Positions 27,513 to 40,720 of a DNA stretch of 64,000 bases are shown piece by piece. The stretch's first letter is position 1; every line of letters begins with the position of its first letter. Both the position numbers and the translations under genes were made by a program. Below the pieces are notes generated by a model, which worked only from the letters and a program-made list of their open reading frames with translations, searched no databases and was not told the origin of the DNA. The DNA is from Seriola aureovittata (taxonomy: Eukaryota; Chordata; Actinopteri; Carangiformes; Carangidae): positions 4,983,401-5,047,400 of the forward strand of contig NC_079364.1 of the NCBI RefSeq assembly GCF_021018895.1, given 5' to 3'.

Positions 27513-27880
27513 CATTCATTCATTTTCTACCGCTTATCCTCTAGTAGGGTCGCGGAGGGGCTGGAGCCTATCCCAGCATCTTCTCAGGCGAGAGGCGGGG
27601 TACACCCTGGACAGGTCGCCAGTCCATCGCAGGGCAAACAACATAGAGACAGACAATCATTCACACTCACAGCCACACCTATGGTCAATTTAGATTATCC
27701 AATTAGCCTAGTTTCCATTTTGCATGTCTTTGGATTGTGGGAGGAAGGCGGAGTACCCGGAGAGAACCCACACTGGCACGGGGAGAACATGCAAGCTCCA
27801 CACAGAAAGATCCCACGGCAGAGCCGGGACTCGAACCCGGCACCTTCTTGCTTTGAGGCGACAGCGCTAACCACAGCCCA
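27513..27880 (-). mobile_element. tRNA-headed SINE with an 11-bp target duplication
   Basis: Direct repeats TACTAGGACTT at 27502-27512 and 27881-27891 flank 368 bp of foreign sequence. On the minus strand the head includes a perfect Pol III B box (GGTTCGAGTCC, about 27826-27842), preceded by an A-box-like GGTTAGCGCTGTCGCC. The 3' end has (AATG)n, i.e. ATTCATTC on the plus strand. The body words CGGAGTACCCGGAGAGAACC and GGGAGAACATGCAAGCTCC are those of a very common teleost element. The preserved duplication says it inserted into an existing array unit. Confidence 0.85.
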
Positions 27881-28139
27881 TACTAGGACTTTTTATGCCT
27901 TAATACACTATGACTTTTTATGCCTTGCTATACAATGACTTTTTTTATGACTTTTTTTTTTACCTTACTATACTATGACTTTTTTATACCTTTTTTTTTG
28001 CCTTACTATACTATGACTTTTCATGCCATACAATACTATGACGCTTTTATGCTTTTTTATTTGCCTTACTATACTATGACTTTTTATACCTTACTATACT
28101 ATGACTTTTATATGCCTTTTTTTTGCCTTACCATACTAT

Positions 28140-31100
28140 GACTTTTTATGCCATACAATATTATGACGCTTTTATGCCTTTTTTATGCCTTCCTATACTA
28201 TGACTTTTTCATGCCTATTTTTGCCTTACTATACTATGAGTTTTTATGCGTTATTATACTATGACTTTTTTATGCTTTTTTTGCCTTACTATACTATGAC
28301 TTTTTATGCCTTACTATGCTATGACTTTTTATGCCTTTCTATACCATGACTTTTTTTTGCCCTTTTTTTTGCGTTACTATACTATGACTTTTTTTTGCCT
28401 TACTATACTATGAATTTTTTTGCCTTACTATATTATGACTTTTTATGCCTTACTGTACATGACTTTTTATGCCTTTTTTTGCCTTACTATACTATGACTT
28501 TTTTATGCCTTTTTTGCCTAACTATACTATGGCTTATTCATGCCAATTTTTGCCTTACTATACTATGACTTTTTTATGCCTTTTTTGCCTTACTATACTA
28601 TAACTTTTTATGCCTTGCTATACTATGACTTTTTTATGCCTTTTTTTTTGCCTTACTATACTATGACTTTTTATGCCTTACTATGCTATGACTTTTTAAG
28701 CCTTACTGTACTATGACTTTTTTTTGCCTTTTTTTTGCCTTACTATACTATAACTTTTTTATGCCTTTTTCTGCCTTACTATATGATGACTTTTTTTATG
28801 CTTTTTTTTTGCCTTACCATACTATGACTTTTTATGCCTTTTTTTGCCTTACTATACTATGACTTTTTATGCCTTACTATACTATGACTTTTTTATGCCT
28901 TTTTTTGCCTTACTATACTATGACTTTTTTAATGCTTTTTTTTTGCCTTATTATACTATGACTTTTTTATGCCTTTTTTGCCTTACTATACTATAACTTT
29001 TTATGCCTTGCTATACTATGACTTTTTTATGCCTTTTTTTTGCCTTACTATACTATGACTTTTTATGCCTTACTGTACTATGACTTTTTTATGCCTTTTT
29101 TTGCCTTACTATACTATGACTTTTTTTTGCCTTACTATACTATGACTTTTTATGCCTTACTATACAATGACTTTTTATGCCTTTTTTTTTGCCTTACTAT
29201 ACTATGACTTTTTTATGCCTTTTTTTGCCTTACTATACTATGAATTTTTCATGCCTTTTTTTTGCCGTACTATACTATGTCTTTTCATGCCATACAATAC
29301 TATGACTTTTTTATGCCTTATTTTTGCCTTACTATACTATGACTTTTTATGCCTTCCGATACTTTGACTTTTTATGCCATACAATACTATGATGCTTTTA
29401 TGCTTTATGATACTGTGACTTTTTTATGCCTTTTTTTTGCCTTACTATTCTATGACTTTTTTATGCCTTTTTTTTGCCTTACTATACTATGACTTTTTAT
29501 GCCTTACTATACTATGACTTTTCATGCCATACAATACTATGACGCTTTTATGCCTTTTTCATGCTTTGCTATACTATGACTTTTTATGCCTTCCAATACT
29601 GTTACTTTTGTATGCGTTTTTTTGCCTTACTATTCTATGACTTTTTATGCCTTTTTTTTGCCTTACTATACTATGACTTTTTATACCTTACAATACTATG
29701 ACTTTTTATGCATTCTGATACTGTGACTTTTTTATGCCTTTTTTTTGCCTTACTATACTATGACTTTTTTTTGCCTTACTATACTATGACTTTTTATGCC
29801 TTGCTATACTATGACTTTTCATGCCTATTTTTGCCTTACTATACTATGACTTTTTATGCGTTACTATACTATGACTTTTTTATGCCTTTTTTTTGCCTTA
29901 CTATATTATGACTTTTTATGCGTTACTATACTATGACTTTTTTATGCCTTTTTTTTGCCTTACTATACTATGACTTTTTTATGCTTTTTTCTGCCTTACT
30001 ATATGATGACTTTTTTATGCTTTTTTTTGCCTTACCATACTATGACTTTTTATACCATACAATACTATGACGCTTTTATGCCTTACTATACTATGACTTT
30101 TCATGCCATACAATCCTATGACGCTTTAACGCCTTTTTTTTTTTTGACTTACAATACTGTCTTTTCATGCCATACAATCCTATGACGCTTTTATGCCTTT
30201 TTCTTGCCTTACTTTACTGTGACTTTTTATGGCTTACTATACTTTGACGTTTTTTATGACTTTTTATGCCTTACTATACTATGACTTTTTTATGCCTTTT
30301 TTTTTTGCCTTACTATACTATGACTTTTTTTGCCTTACTATACTATGACTTTTTATGCCTTGCTATACTATGACTTTTTCATGCCTATTTTTGCCTTACT
30401 ATACTATGACTTTTTATGCGTTACTATACTATGACTTTTTTATGCCTTTTTTTGCCTTACTATACTATGACTTTTTATGCGTTACTATACTATGACTTTT
30501 TTATGCCTTTTTTTGCCTTACTATACTATGACTTTTTTATGCTTTTTTCTGCCTTACTATATGATGACTTTTTTTATGCTTTTTTTTGCCTTACCATACT
30601 ATGACTTTTTATACCATACAATACTATGACGCTTTTATGCCTTACTATACTATGACTTTTCATGCCATACAATCCTATGACGCTTTAACGCCTTTTTTTT
30701 TTGACTTACAATACTGTCTTTTCATGCCATACAATCCTATGACGCTTTTATGCCTTTTTCTTGCCTTACTTTACTGTGACTTTTTATGGCTTACTATACT
30801 TTGACGTTTTTTATGACTTTTTATGCCTTACTATACTATGACTTTTTTATGCCTTTTTTTTTTGCCTTACTATACTATGACTTTTTTATGCCTTTTTTTT
30901 GCCTTACTATACTATGACTTTTTTTGCCTTACTATACTATGACTTTTTATGCCTTACTGTACTATGACTTTTTTATGCCTTTTCTTTTTGCCTTACTATA
31001 CTATGACTTTTTTATGCCTTTTTTTGCCTTACTATACTATGACTTTTTATGCCTTCTGATACTTTGACTTTTTATGCCATACAATACTATGATGCTTTTA

Positions 31101-33000
31101 TGCCTTATAATACTGTGACTTTTTTATGCCTTTTTTTGCCTTACTACGCTATGACTTTTTCATGCCAATTTTTGCCTTACTATACTATGACTTTTTTATG
31201 CCTTTTTTTTTGCCTTACTATACTATGACTTTTTATGCCTTACTGTACATGACTTTTTATGCCTTTTTTTTGCCTTACTATACTATGACTTTTTTATGCC
31301 TTTTTTGCCTTACTATACTATGAATTTTTCATGCCTTTTTTTTGCCGTACTATACTATGACTTTTTATGCCTTCTGATACTGTGACTTTTTTATGCCTTT
31401 TTTTTGCCTTACTATACTATGACTTTTTTTGCCTTACTATACTATGACTTTTTATGCCTTGCTATACTATGACTTTTTCATGCCTATTTTTGCCTTACTA
31501 TACTATGACTTTTTATGCGTTACTATACTATGCCTTTTTTTGCCTTACTATACTATGACTTTTTTATGCTTTTTTCTGCCTTACTATATGATGACTTTTT
31601 TTATGCTTTTTTTTGCCTTACCATACTATGACTTTTTATACCATACAATACTATGACGCTTTTATGCCTTACTATACTATGACTTTTTCATGCCATACAA
31701 TCCTATGACGCTTTTATGCCTTTTTTTTTTGACTTACAATACTGTCTTTTCATGCCATACAATCCTATGACGCTTTTATGCCTTTTTCTTGCCTTACTTT
31801 ACTGTGACTTTTTTATGGCTTACTATACTTTGACGTTTTTTATGACTTTTTATGCCTTACTATACTATGACTTTTTTATGCCTTTTTTTCCTTACTATAC
31901 TATAACTTTTTATGCCTTGCTATACTATGACTTTTTTATGCCTTTTTTTTGCCTTACTATACTATGACTTTTTATGCCTTACTGTACTCTGACTTTTTTA
32001 TGCCTTTTTTTGCCTTACTATACTATGACTTTTATTGCCTTACTATACTATGACTTTTTATGCCTTACTGTACATGACTTTTTATGCCTTTTTTTGCCTT
32101 ACTATACTATGACTTTTTTATGCCTTTTTTTGCCTTACTATACTATGAATTTTTCATGCCTTTTTTTTGCCGTACTATACTATGTCTTTTCATGCCATAC
32201 AATACTATGACTTTTTTATGCCTTATTTTTGCCTTACTATACTATGACTTTTTATGCCTTCCGATACTTTGACTTTTTATGCCATACAATACTATGATGC
32301 TTTTATGCCTTATGATACTGTAACTTTTTTATGCCTTTTTTTGCCTTACTATACTATGGCTTTTTCATGCCAATTTTTGCCTTACTATACTATGACTTTT
32401 TTATGCCTTTTTTGCCTTACTATACTATAACTTTTTATGCCTTGCTATACTATGACTTTTTATGTGTTACAATACTATGACTTTTTTATGCCTTTTTTTG
32501 CCTTACTATACTATGACTTTTTTGTGCTTTTTTCTGCCTTACTATATGATGACTTTTTTTATGCTTTTTTTTGCCTTACCATACTATGACTTTTTATGCC
32601 ATACAATATTATGACGCTTTTATGCCTTTTTTATGCCTTCCTATACTATGACTTTTTCATGCCTATTTTTGCCTTACTATACTATGAGTTTTTATGCGTT
32701 ATTATACTATGACTTTTTTATGCTTTTTTTGCCTTACTATACTATGACTTTTTATGCCTTACTATGCTATGACTTTTTATGCCTTTCTATACCATGACTT
32801 TTTTTTGCCTTTTTTTTTGCGTTACTATACTATGACTTTTTTTTGCCTTACTATACTATGACTTTTTATGTCTTACTGTACTATGACTTTTTTATGCCTT
32901 TTTTTTGCCTTACTATACTATGAATTTTTTTGCCTTACTATATTATGACTTTTTATGCCTTACTGTACATGACTTTTTATGCCTTTTTTTTGCCTTACTA
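28140..33000 (+). repeat. Higher-order duplication in the right array, offset about 4.45 kb
   Basis: The rare run CATACAATATTATGACGC, then GCCTTCCTATAC, then CTATGAGTTTTTATGCG appears in that order at about 28151-28255 and again at about 32599-32700. A weaker third copy of the last landmark lies near 36285. Confidence 0.7.
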
Positions 33001-35000
33001 TACTATGACTTTTTTATGCCTTTTTTGCCTAACTATACTATGGCTTTTTCATGCCAATTTTTGCCTTACTATACTATGACTTTTTTATGCCTTTTTTGCC
33101 TTACTATACTATAACGTTTTATGCCTTGCTATACTATGACTTTTTTATGCCTTTTTTTTTGCCTTACTATACTATGACTTTTTATGCCTTACTGTACTCT
33201 GACTTTTTTTATGCCTTTTTTTTGCCTTACTATACTATGACTTTTTTTGCCTTACTATACTATGACTTTTTATGCCTTACTGTACATGACTTTTTATGCC
33301 TTTTTTTTGCCTTACTATACTATGACTTTTTTATGCCTTTTTTGCCTTACTATACTATGAATTTTTCATGCCTTTTTTTTGCCGTACTATACTATGTCTT
33401 TTCATGCCATACAATACTATGACTTTTTTATGCCTTATTTTTGCCTTACTATACTATGACCTTTTATGCCTTCCGATACTTTGACTTTTTATGCCATACA
33501 ATACTATGATGCTTTTATGCCTTATGATACTGTAACTTTTTTATGCCTTTTTTTGCCTTACTATACTATGACTTTTTTATGCCTTTTTTGCCTTACTATA
33601 CTATAACTTTTTATGCCTTGCTATACTATGACTTTTTTATGCCTTTTTTTTTGCCTTACTATACTATGACTTTTTATGCCTTACTATGCTATGACTTTTT
33701 ATGCCTTACTGTACTATGACTTTTTTTTGCCTTTTTTTTGCCTTACTATACTATAACTTTTTTATGCCTTTTTCTGCCTTACTATATGATGACTTTTTTT
33801 ATGCTTTTTTTTTGCCTTACCATACTATGACTTTTTATGCCATACAATACTATGACGCTTTTATGCCTTTTTTATGCCTTGCTATACTATGACTTTTTAT
33901 GCCTTCTGATACTGTGACTTTTTTATGCCTTTTTTTTGCCTTACTATACTATGACTTTTTTTGCCTTACTATACTATGACTTTTTATGCCTTGCTATACT
34001 ATGACTTTTTCATGCATATTTTTGCCTTACTATACTATGACTTTTTATGCGTTACTATACTATGACTTTTTTATGCCTTTTTTTGCCTTACTATAATATG
34101 ACTTTTTATGCGTTACTATACTATGACTTTTTTATGCCTTTTTTTGCCTTACTATACTATGACTTTTTTATGCTTTTTTCTGCCTTACTATATGATGACT
34201 TTTTTTATGCTTTTTTTTGCCTTACCATACTATGACTTTTTATACCATACAATACTATGACGCTTTTATGCCTTACTATACTATGACTTTTTCATGCCAT
34301 ACAATCCTATGACGCTTTAACGCCTTTTTTTTTTTGACTTACAATACTGTCTTTTCATGCCATACAATCCTATGACGCTTTTATGCCTTTTTCTTGCCTT
34401 ACTTTACTGTGACTTTTTATGGCTTACTATACTTTGACGTTTTTTATGACTTTTTATGCCTTACTATACTATGACTTTTTTATGCCTTTTTTTTTTGCCT
34501 TACTATACTATGACTTTTTTATGCCTTTTTTTGCCTTACTATACTATGACTTTTTTTGCCTTACTATACTATGACTTTTTATGCCTTACTGTACTATGAC
34601 TTTTTTATGCCTTTTCTTTTTGCCTTACTATACTATGACTTTTTTATGCCTTTTTTTGCCTTACTATACTATGACTTTTTATGCCTTCTGATACTTTGAC
34701 TTTTTATGCCATACAATACTATGATGCTTTTATGCCTTATAATACTGTGACTTTTTTATGCCTTTTTTTGCCTTACTACGCTATGACTTTTTCATGCCAA
34801 TTTTTGCCTTACTATACTATGACTTTTTTATGCCTTTTTTTTGCCTTACTATACTATGACTTTTTATGCCTTACTGTACTCTGACTTTTTTTATGCCTTT
34901 TTTTTGCCTTACTATACTATGACTTTTTTTGCCTTACTATACTATGACTTTTTATGCCTTACTGTACATGACTTTTTATGCCTTTTTTTTGCCTTACTAT
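30660..35000 (+). repeat. Higher-order duplication in the right array, offset about 3.63 kb
   Basis: GACGCTTTAACGCC occurs at about 30120, 30680 and 34312; GCCTTATAATACTGTGAC occurs at about 31100 and 34732. The last two pairs share an offset of about 3631, so roughly 0.7-1 kb was duplicated together. A related variant lies near 31708. Confidence 0.7.
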
Positions 35001-38000
35001 ACTATGACTTTTTTATGCCTTTTTTTGCCTTACTATACTATGAATTTTTCATGCCTTTTTTTTGCCGTACTATTCTATGTCTTTTCATGCCATACAATAC
35101 TATCACTTTTTTATGCCTTATTTTTGCCTTACTATACTATGACTTTTTATGCCTTCCGATACTTTGACTTTTTATGCCATACAATACTATGATGCTTTTA
35201 TGCCTTATGATACTGTGACTTTTTTATGCCTTTTTTTGCCTTACTATACTATGGCTTTTTCATGCCAATTTTTGCCTTACTATACTATGACTTTTTTATG
35301 CCTTTTTTGCCTTACTATACTATAACTTTTTATGCCTTGCTATACTATGACTTTTTTATGCCTTTTTTTTTGCCTTACTATACTATGACTTTTTTCTGCT
35401 TTTTTCTGCCTCACTATATGATTACTTTTTTTATGCTTTTTTTTTTGCCCCACCATACTATGACTTTTTATGCCTTACAATACTATGACGCTTTTATGCC
35501 TTTTTTATGCCTTGCTACTATGACTTTTTATGCCTTCCGATACTGTGACTTTTTTATTCCTTTTTTTTTGCCTTACTATACTATGACGTTTTATGCGTTA
35601 CTATACTATGACTTTTTATGCCTTACTATACTATGACTTTTTATGCCTATTTTTGCCTTACTATACTATGACTTTTTATGCCATACAATACTATGATGCT
35701 TTTATGCATTATGATACTGTGACTTTTTATGCCTTTTTTTGCCTTACTATACTATGACTTTTTTTATGACTTTTTATGCGTTACTATACTATGACTTTTT
35801 CATGCCTATTTTTGCCTTACTATACTATGACTTTTTTATGCTTTTCTCTACCTTACTATACTATGACTTTTTTATGCTTTTTTTTTTGCCTTACTATACG
35901 ATGACTTTTTTATGCCTTTTTTTTGCCTTACAATACTATGACTTTTTCTGCCTTACTAAAATATGACTTTTTATGCCATACAATACTATTACGCTTTTAT
36001 GTTTTTTTTTTTGCCTTACTATACTATGACTTTTTATGCCTTACTATACTTTGACTTTTTTATGCCTTTTTTTGGCCTTACTATACTATGACTTTTTATG
36101 CCATACAATAATATGATGCTTTTATTGCTTACGATACTGTGACTTTTTTATGCATTTTTTTTGCCTTACTATTCTATGACTTTTTATGCCTTTTTTATGC
36201 CTTTTTTATGCCTTACTATACTATGACTTTTTATGCCTTACTATACGATGACTTTTTCATGCCTATTTTTGCCTTACTATACTATGAGTTTTTATGCGTT
36301 ATTATACTGTGACTTTTTTATGCTTTTTTTGCCTTACAATACTATGACTTTTTTATGCCTTTTTTTGCCTTACTATACTATGACTTTTTATGCCTTCTGA
36401 TACTTTGACTTTTTATGCCATACAATACTATGATGCTTTTATGCCTTATGATACTGTGACTTTTTTATGCCTTTTTTTGCCTTACTATGCTATGACTTTT
36501 TCATGCCAATTTTTGCCTTACTATACTATGCCTTTTTTCCTTTTTTGCCTTACTATACTATGACTTTTTATGCCTTACTATGCTATGACTTTTTATACCT
36601 TACTGTACTATGACTTTTTTATGCCTTTTTTTTTGCCTTACTATACTATGCCTTTTTTTGCCTTTTTTTGCCTTTCTATACTATGACTTTTTATGCCTTT
36701 CTATACCATGACTTGTTTTTGCTTTTTTTTTTTGCGTTACTATACTATGACTTTTTTTGCCTTACTATACCATGACTTTTTATGCCTTCTGATACTTTGA
36801 CTTTTTATGCCATACAATACTATGATGCTTTTATGCCTTATGATACTGTGACTTTTTTATGCCTTTTTCTGCCTTACTATGCTATGACTTTTTCATGCCA
36901 ATTTTTGCCTTACTATACTATGCCTTTTTTTGCCTTTTTTGCCTTACTATACTATGACTTTTTATGCCTTACTATGCTATGACTTTTTATACCTTACTGT
37001 ACTATGACTTTTTTATGCCTTTTTTTTTGCCTTACTATACCATGACTTTTTTCTGCCTTACTATACCATGACTTTTTTCTGCTTTTTTCTACCTTACTAT
37101 ATGATTACTTTTTTATGCTTTTTTTTTGCCTTACCATACTATGACTTTTTATGCCATACAATACTATGACGCTTTTATGCGTTACTATACTATGACTTTT
37201 TTATGCCTTTTTTTGCCTTACTATACTATGACTTTTTATGCCTTGCTATACTATGACTTTTTATGCGTTACTATACCATGACTTGTTTTTGCTTTTTTTT
37301 TTGCGTTACTATACTATGACTTTTTTAGCGTTACTATACCATAACTTTTCATGCCTTACTATACTATGACTTTTTATGCCTTTTTTTTGCCTTACTATAC
37401 TATGACTTTTTATGCCTTACTATGATATGACTTTTTATGCCTTTCTATACCATGACTTGTTTTTGCTTTTTTTTTTTGCGTTACTATACTATGTCTTTTT
37501 TTCCTTACTATACTATGACTTTTTATGTCTTACTGTACTATGACTTTTTTATTCTTTTTTTTTTTGCCTTACCATACTATGACTTTTTTTGCCTTACTAT
37601 ACTATGACTTTTTATGCCTTACTGTACTATGACTTTTTTATGCCTTTTTTTTGCCTTACTATACTATGACTTTTTATGCCTTACTATGATATGACTTTTT
37701 ATGCCTTTCTATACCATGACTTTTTTTTGCTTTTTTTTTTGCGTTACTATACTATGACTTTTTTTGCCTTACTATTCTATGACTTTTTATGTCTTACTGT
37801 ACTATGACTTTTTTATTCCTTTTTTTTTTGCCTTACTATACTATGACTTTTTATGCCTTACTGTACTATGACTTTTTTATGCCTTTTTTTGCCTTACTAT
37901 ACAATGCCTTTTTTATGCCTTTTTTGCCTTACTATACTATGACTTTTTTATGCTTTTTTCTGCCTTACTATACGATGACTTTTTTATGCTTTTTTTTGCC

Positions 38001-38870
38001 TTACAATACTATGACTTTTTATGCCTTACTAAAATATGACTTTTTATGCCATACAATACTATGACGCTTTTATGCCTTTTTTATGCCTCACTATACTTTG
38101 ACTTTTTTTATGCCTTTTTTTTGCCTTACTATACTATGACTTTTTATGCCTTACTATACTTTGACTTTTTTTATGCCTTTTTTTTGCCTTACTATACTAT
38201 GACTTTTTTATGCCTTTTTTACCTTACTATACTATGACTTTTTTATGCTTTTTTCTGCCTTACTATACGATGACTTTTTTTATGCCTTTTTTTTGCCTTA
38301 CAATACTATGACTTTTTCTGCCTTACTAAAATATGACTTTTTATGCCATACAATACTATTACGCTTTTATGCCTTTTTTTTGCCTTACTATACTATGACT
38401 TTTTATGCCTTACTATACTTTGACTTTTTTATGCCTTTTTTTTGCCTTACTATACTATGACTTTTTATGCCATACAATAATATGATGCTTTTATTGCTTA
38501 CGATACTGTGACTTTCTTATGCATTCTTTTTTTGACTTTCTATACTATGACTTTTTTATGACTTTTTTTCTGCGTTACTATACTATGACTTTTTATGCCT
38601 TACTCAACTATGACTTTTTTATGCATTTTTTTTGCCTTACTTTACCATGACCTTTTATGCCTTACTATACTATGACTTTTGGACTTCACTGTAACTGTTA
38701 CAAATTGTCAATAGTTTAAAACATTAGAGTTCATATTTATTCCTCAGCCATTATAGTTAATATCAGTGTGCTACTCCAACAGAAAAAAATATGCTCAAAA
38801 TTATTTTGAGCTCATAAAGTAATGTTAATAATTTCAATATTTGTAGTTGTAAATCAAATTTAGACAAGGC

Positions 38871-38904
38871 AAAAATAAGTCATAGTATAGTAAGGCATAA
38901 AAAG
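38871..38904 (-). repeat. Single inverted array unit outside the array
   Basis: CATAGTATAGTAAGGCATAA, with AAAAATAAGT before it and AAAG after it, is the reverse complement of one consensus unit with its flanks. It lies about 180 bp beyond the array's right edge in otherwise non-repetitive sequence. It is the only minus-oriented copy I saw. Confidence 0.85.
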
Positions 38905-38911
38905 TTTTTGT

Positions 38912-39509
38912 CTTTGGAATGATCTAATATGACTTCACTCCAATTATTGGAAGGAACAATTCTGTCGTCCCATCATATTGACAGGCATATGCAAACCTAC
39001 ACCCTTGCTGTATTTATATTCTTTTGTTGTTGTGGTTTTTTCAGTGATCACATGAGGTTGTCAGAGAGTGACAGATGATCATACTTTACTGCATGTGCTC
39101 ACAGCTTGATGGAGCTGAGGGCGTTTGTGTCAGCTGATGCTGGATATCTGCATTATGTATCAGGCCACAGGAAGCCCAGTTATGTTGTTTGAAGCCACCT
39201 CTAGTGTTCCTAGGAATCATTACCTCACCCATTCCTGGAAATCCTTCTGATGTCAGTCAGGTGAGAGCAGTCAGTACATGGGCACAGATGAGTGTAAAAC
39301 TATAAAAAAGGAAGTGTAATAAGTCTATTTAAAATTGTGACTGAAGTTTGTATTTCATCTGAAAAATCTGGATTCAGGTGAAAAAAGATGTGTAACGGCA
39401 CTTGATAGATTTATATATAAACTGTGCATGACTATACAGAAACTACGCACCTCTCTGGGCTGCAACTGTACAGTGTGTCTAGAAAAATCACGAGCACACT
39501 TCAAAGACA

Positions 39510-39573
<64 letters not shown>

Positions 39574-40046
39574 ATACAACAGAGTCATATAACCAACACA
39601 ACATCCCATACCATAGCAGGTTTTATTTAGAGCTCTGTGTGGGACAGGTGTAGCTTCTGTGAGGATTTACAGTTATTTTGTTTCAGCTGAACTGAAGCAT
39701 GTCTGTTTCTGTAGCTGCATCAACATTCATTGAATAAATAAAGTATTCTTCTGTTCATCTCCTACATGCAAACAAACAATGCTAAAGCATGGAGAAGAAT
39801 GAGTGTCCAGGTGAGACCTGAAAGACAAAAGCACACAGTAACTGTTATATTTTGTAAGTGTTGCAAGGGCACAGGTTTACTGCAGATGTCCAGTGACAAC
39901 TGACACACACGCCCTCAGCTCCATCGAGCTGTGAGCACATGCAGTCAAGTATAATCATCTGTCATTCTCTGACAACCTCATGTACTCACTAACTGAACTT
40001 GTTTACACTACCTTTGGAGTGAAGTCATTTTAGATCATTCCAGTAT
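38912..40046. repeat. Large imperfect inverted repeat enclosing a CA microsatellite
   Basis: Inner arms of about 103 bp, 39050-39152 and 39881-39983, are reverse complements with few mismatches (CATGAGGTTGTCAGAG on the left, CTCTGACAACCTCATG on the right). Outer arms 38912-38943 and 40013-40046 also pair (GAATGATCTAATATGACTTC against GAAGTCATTTTAGATCATTC). The loop is about 730 bp. Could be a fold-back element or an old inverted duplication; no target duplication was found. Confidence 0.8.
39509..39572. repeat. (CA)n microsatellite
   Basis: About 31 uninterrupted CA dinucleotides within the loop of the inverted repeat. Confidence 0.97.
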
Positions 40047-40329
40047 CTCAATATATGAGATTGTTCCAAGTAATTTTACATATATAGGCTATACTGTATA
40101 TACATATATGATTTTAGTTCATATGTACATATACTTCATATATGGAAATTATTTTAAATCTAATATGGTAATAAACTGTTCGGTGGACGCCATTACAAAG
40201 CCAACCTCTTTATTTTGAAGGGGTGGCAGGATTGTTGTATCACTACCAATGTTCAAACCAAACCTACACCCTTGCATTGAAGCTTGTTCATTTATAAATT
40301 ATTCAATAGTTTATGAGAGGACAAACATG

Positions 40330-40720
40330 GCAACACCATCCGTCACTGGGAAAATCACTGGTCATTAGAGGAAAGTCTAGTGATGTTCTGTATTTTCCTT
40401 AATGTCATCAAATCCCATGAAATGACAAAAACCAACAACGAATGTCTCCTACTAACAAATATTGTGTGTGAATCCAAACATGCACACACAGTATGTAGTT
40501 TATTTGGACTCAGTCCAACACACAAAGTTTGGTAAAACCTACAGTGAGTAGCTGTTTTTTTAGTTTTCAATCAACAGTTTTTAAGGATTAACATCTTCAG
40601 TAGGAACAGTAGTGAACTTGGGGTTAAGAGTCAAACACAGGGTAGTGGAGTCAAAGCGCTGAGAGATGGACTCATACATTGTTTAGATCTTTTCATGGGA
40701 TTTGTTGACAACAAGAAATA
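40330..40720. repeat. Copy of an unclassified dispersed element (family A)
   Basis: Shares GATGTTCTGTATTTTCCTTA-type sequence, then CAACAACGAATGTCTCCTAC and TCAGTAGGAACAGTAG, with the 62120-62620 copy, in the same order. Partial relatives lie at 46650-46720, 52340-52440 and 56930-57085. Non-coding. Confidence 0.6.

Larger units (their letters stand above)
11840..38690. repeat. Giant T-rich minisatellite array (~25-nt and ~36-nt units)
   Basis: Basic unit: a 15-nt core GCCTTACTATACTAT plus a tail GACTTTTTAT, 25 nt. The second form has an added GCCTTTTTTT block, giving about 36 nt. Common variants carry CATACAATACTATGATGCTT, TTATGATACTGTGAC, TTACTACACTATGAC or CTTACTGAACTATGAC. All copies inside the array lie in the same orientation, with the plus strand strongly T-rich. 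Subtracting the insertions, about 25 kb remains, which divided by about 30 nt gives very roughly 800 units. Many plus-strand open frames of 60-136 codons exist because one frame of the unit has no stop. The 36-nt form is twelve codons long and repeats MPFFALLYYDFF; there is no reason to think it is translated. Insertions: 12241-12530, 12752-12938, 26831-27437 and 27513-27880. Confidence 0.98.

Noticed and set aside
27820..27850. tRNA gene (B-box-like GGTTCGAGTCC)
   Set aside because: No complete cloverleaf; it is the tRNA-derived head of a SINE with its own target duplication.
13172..38460. Dozens of plus-strand open frames of 60-136 codons reading MPYYTMTF/ALLYYDF
   Set aside because: They are a direct product of the stop-free tandem unit, change frame with each 25-nt copy, and have no independent coding evidence.
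12000..38690. CRISPR-like array
   Set aside because: Units are contiguous with no unique spacers of constant length, and the context is a vertebrate genome.
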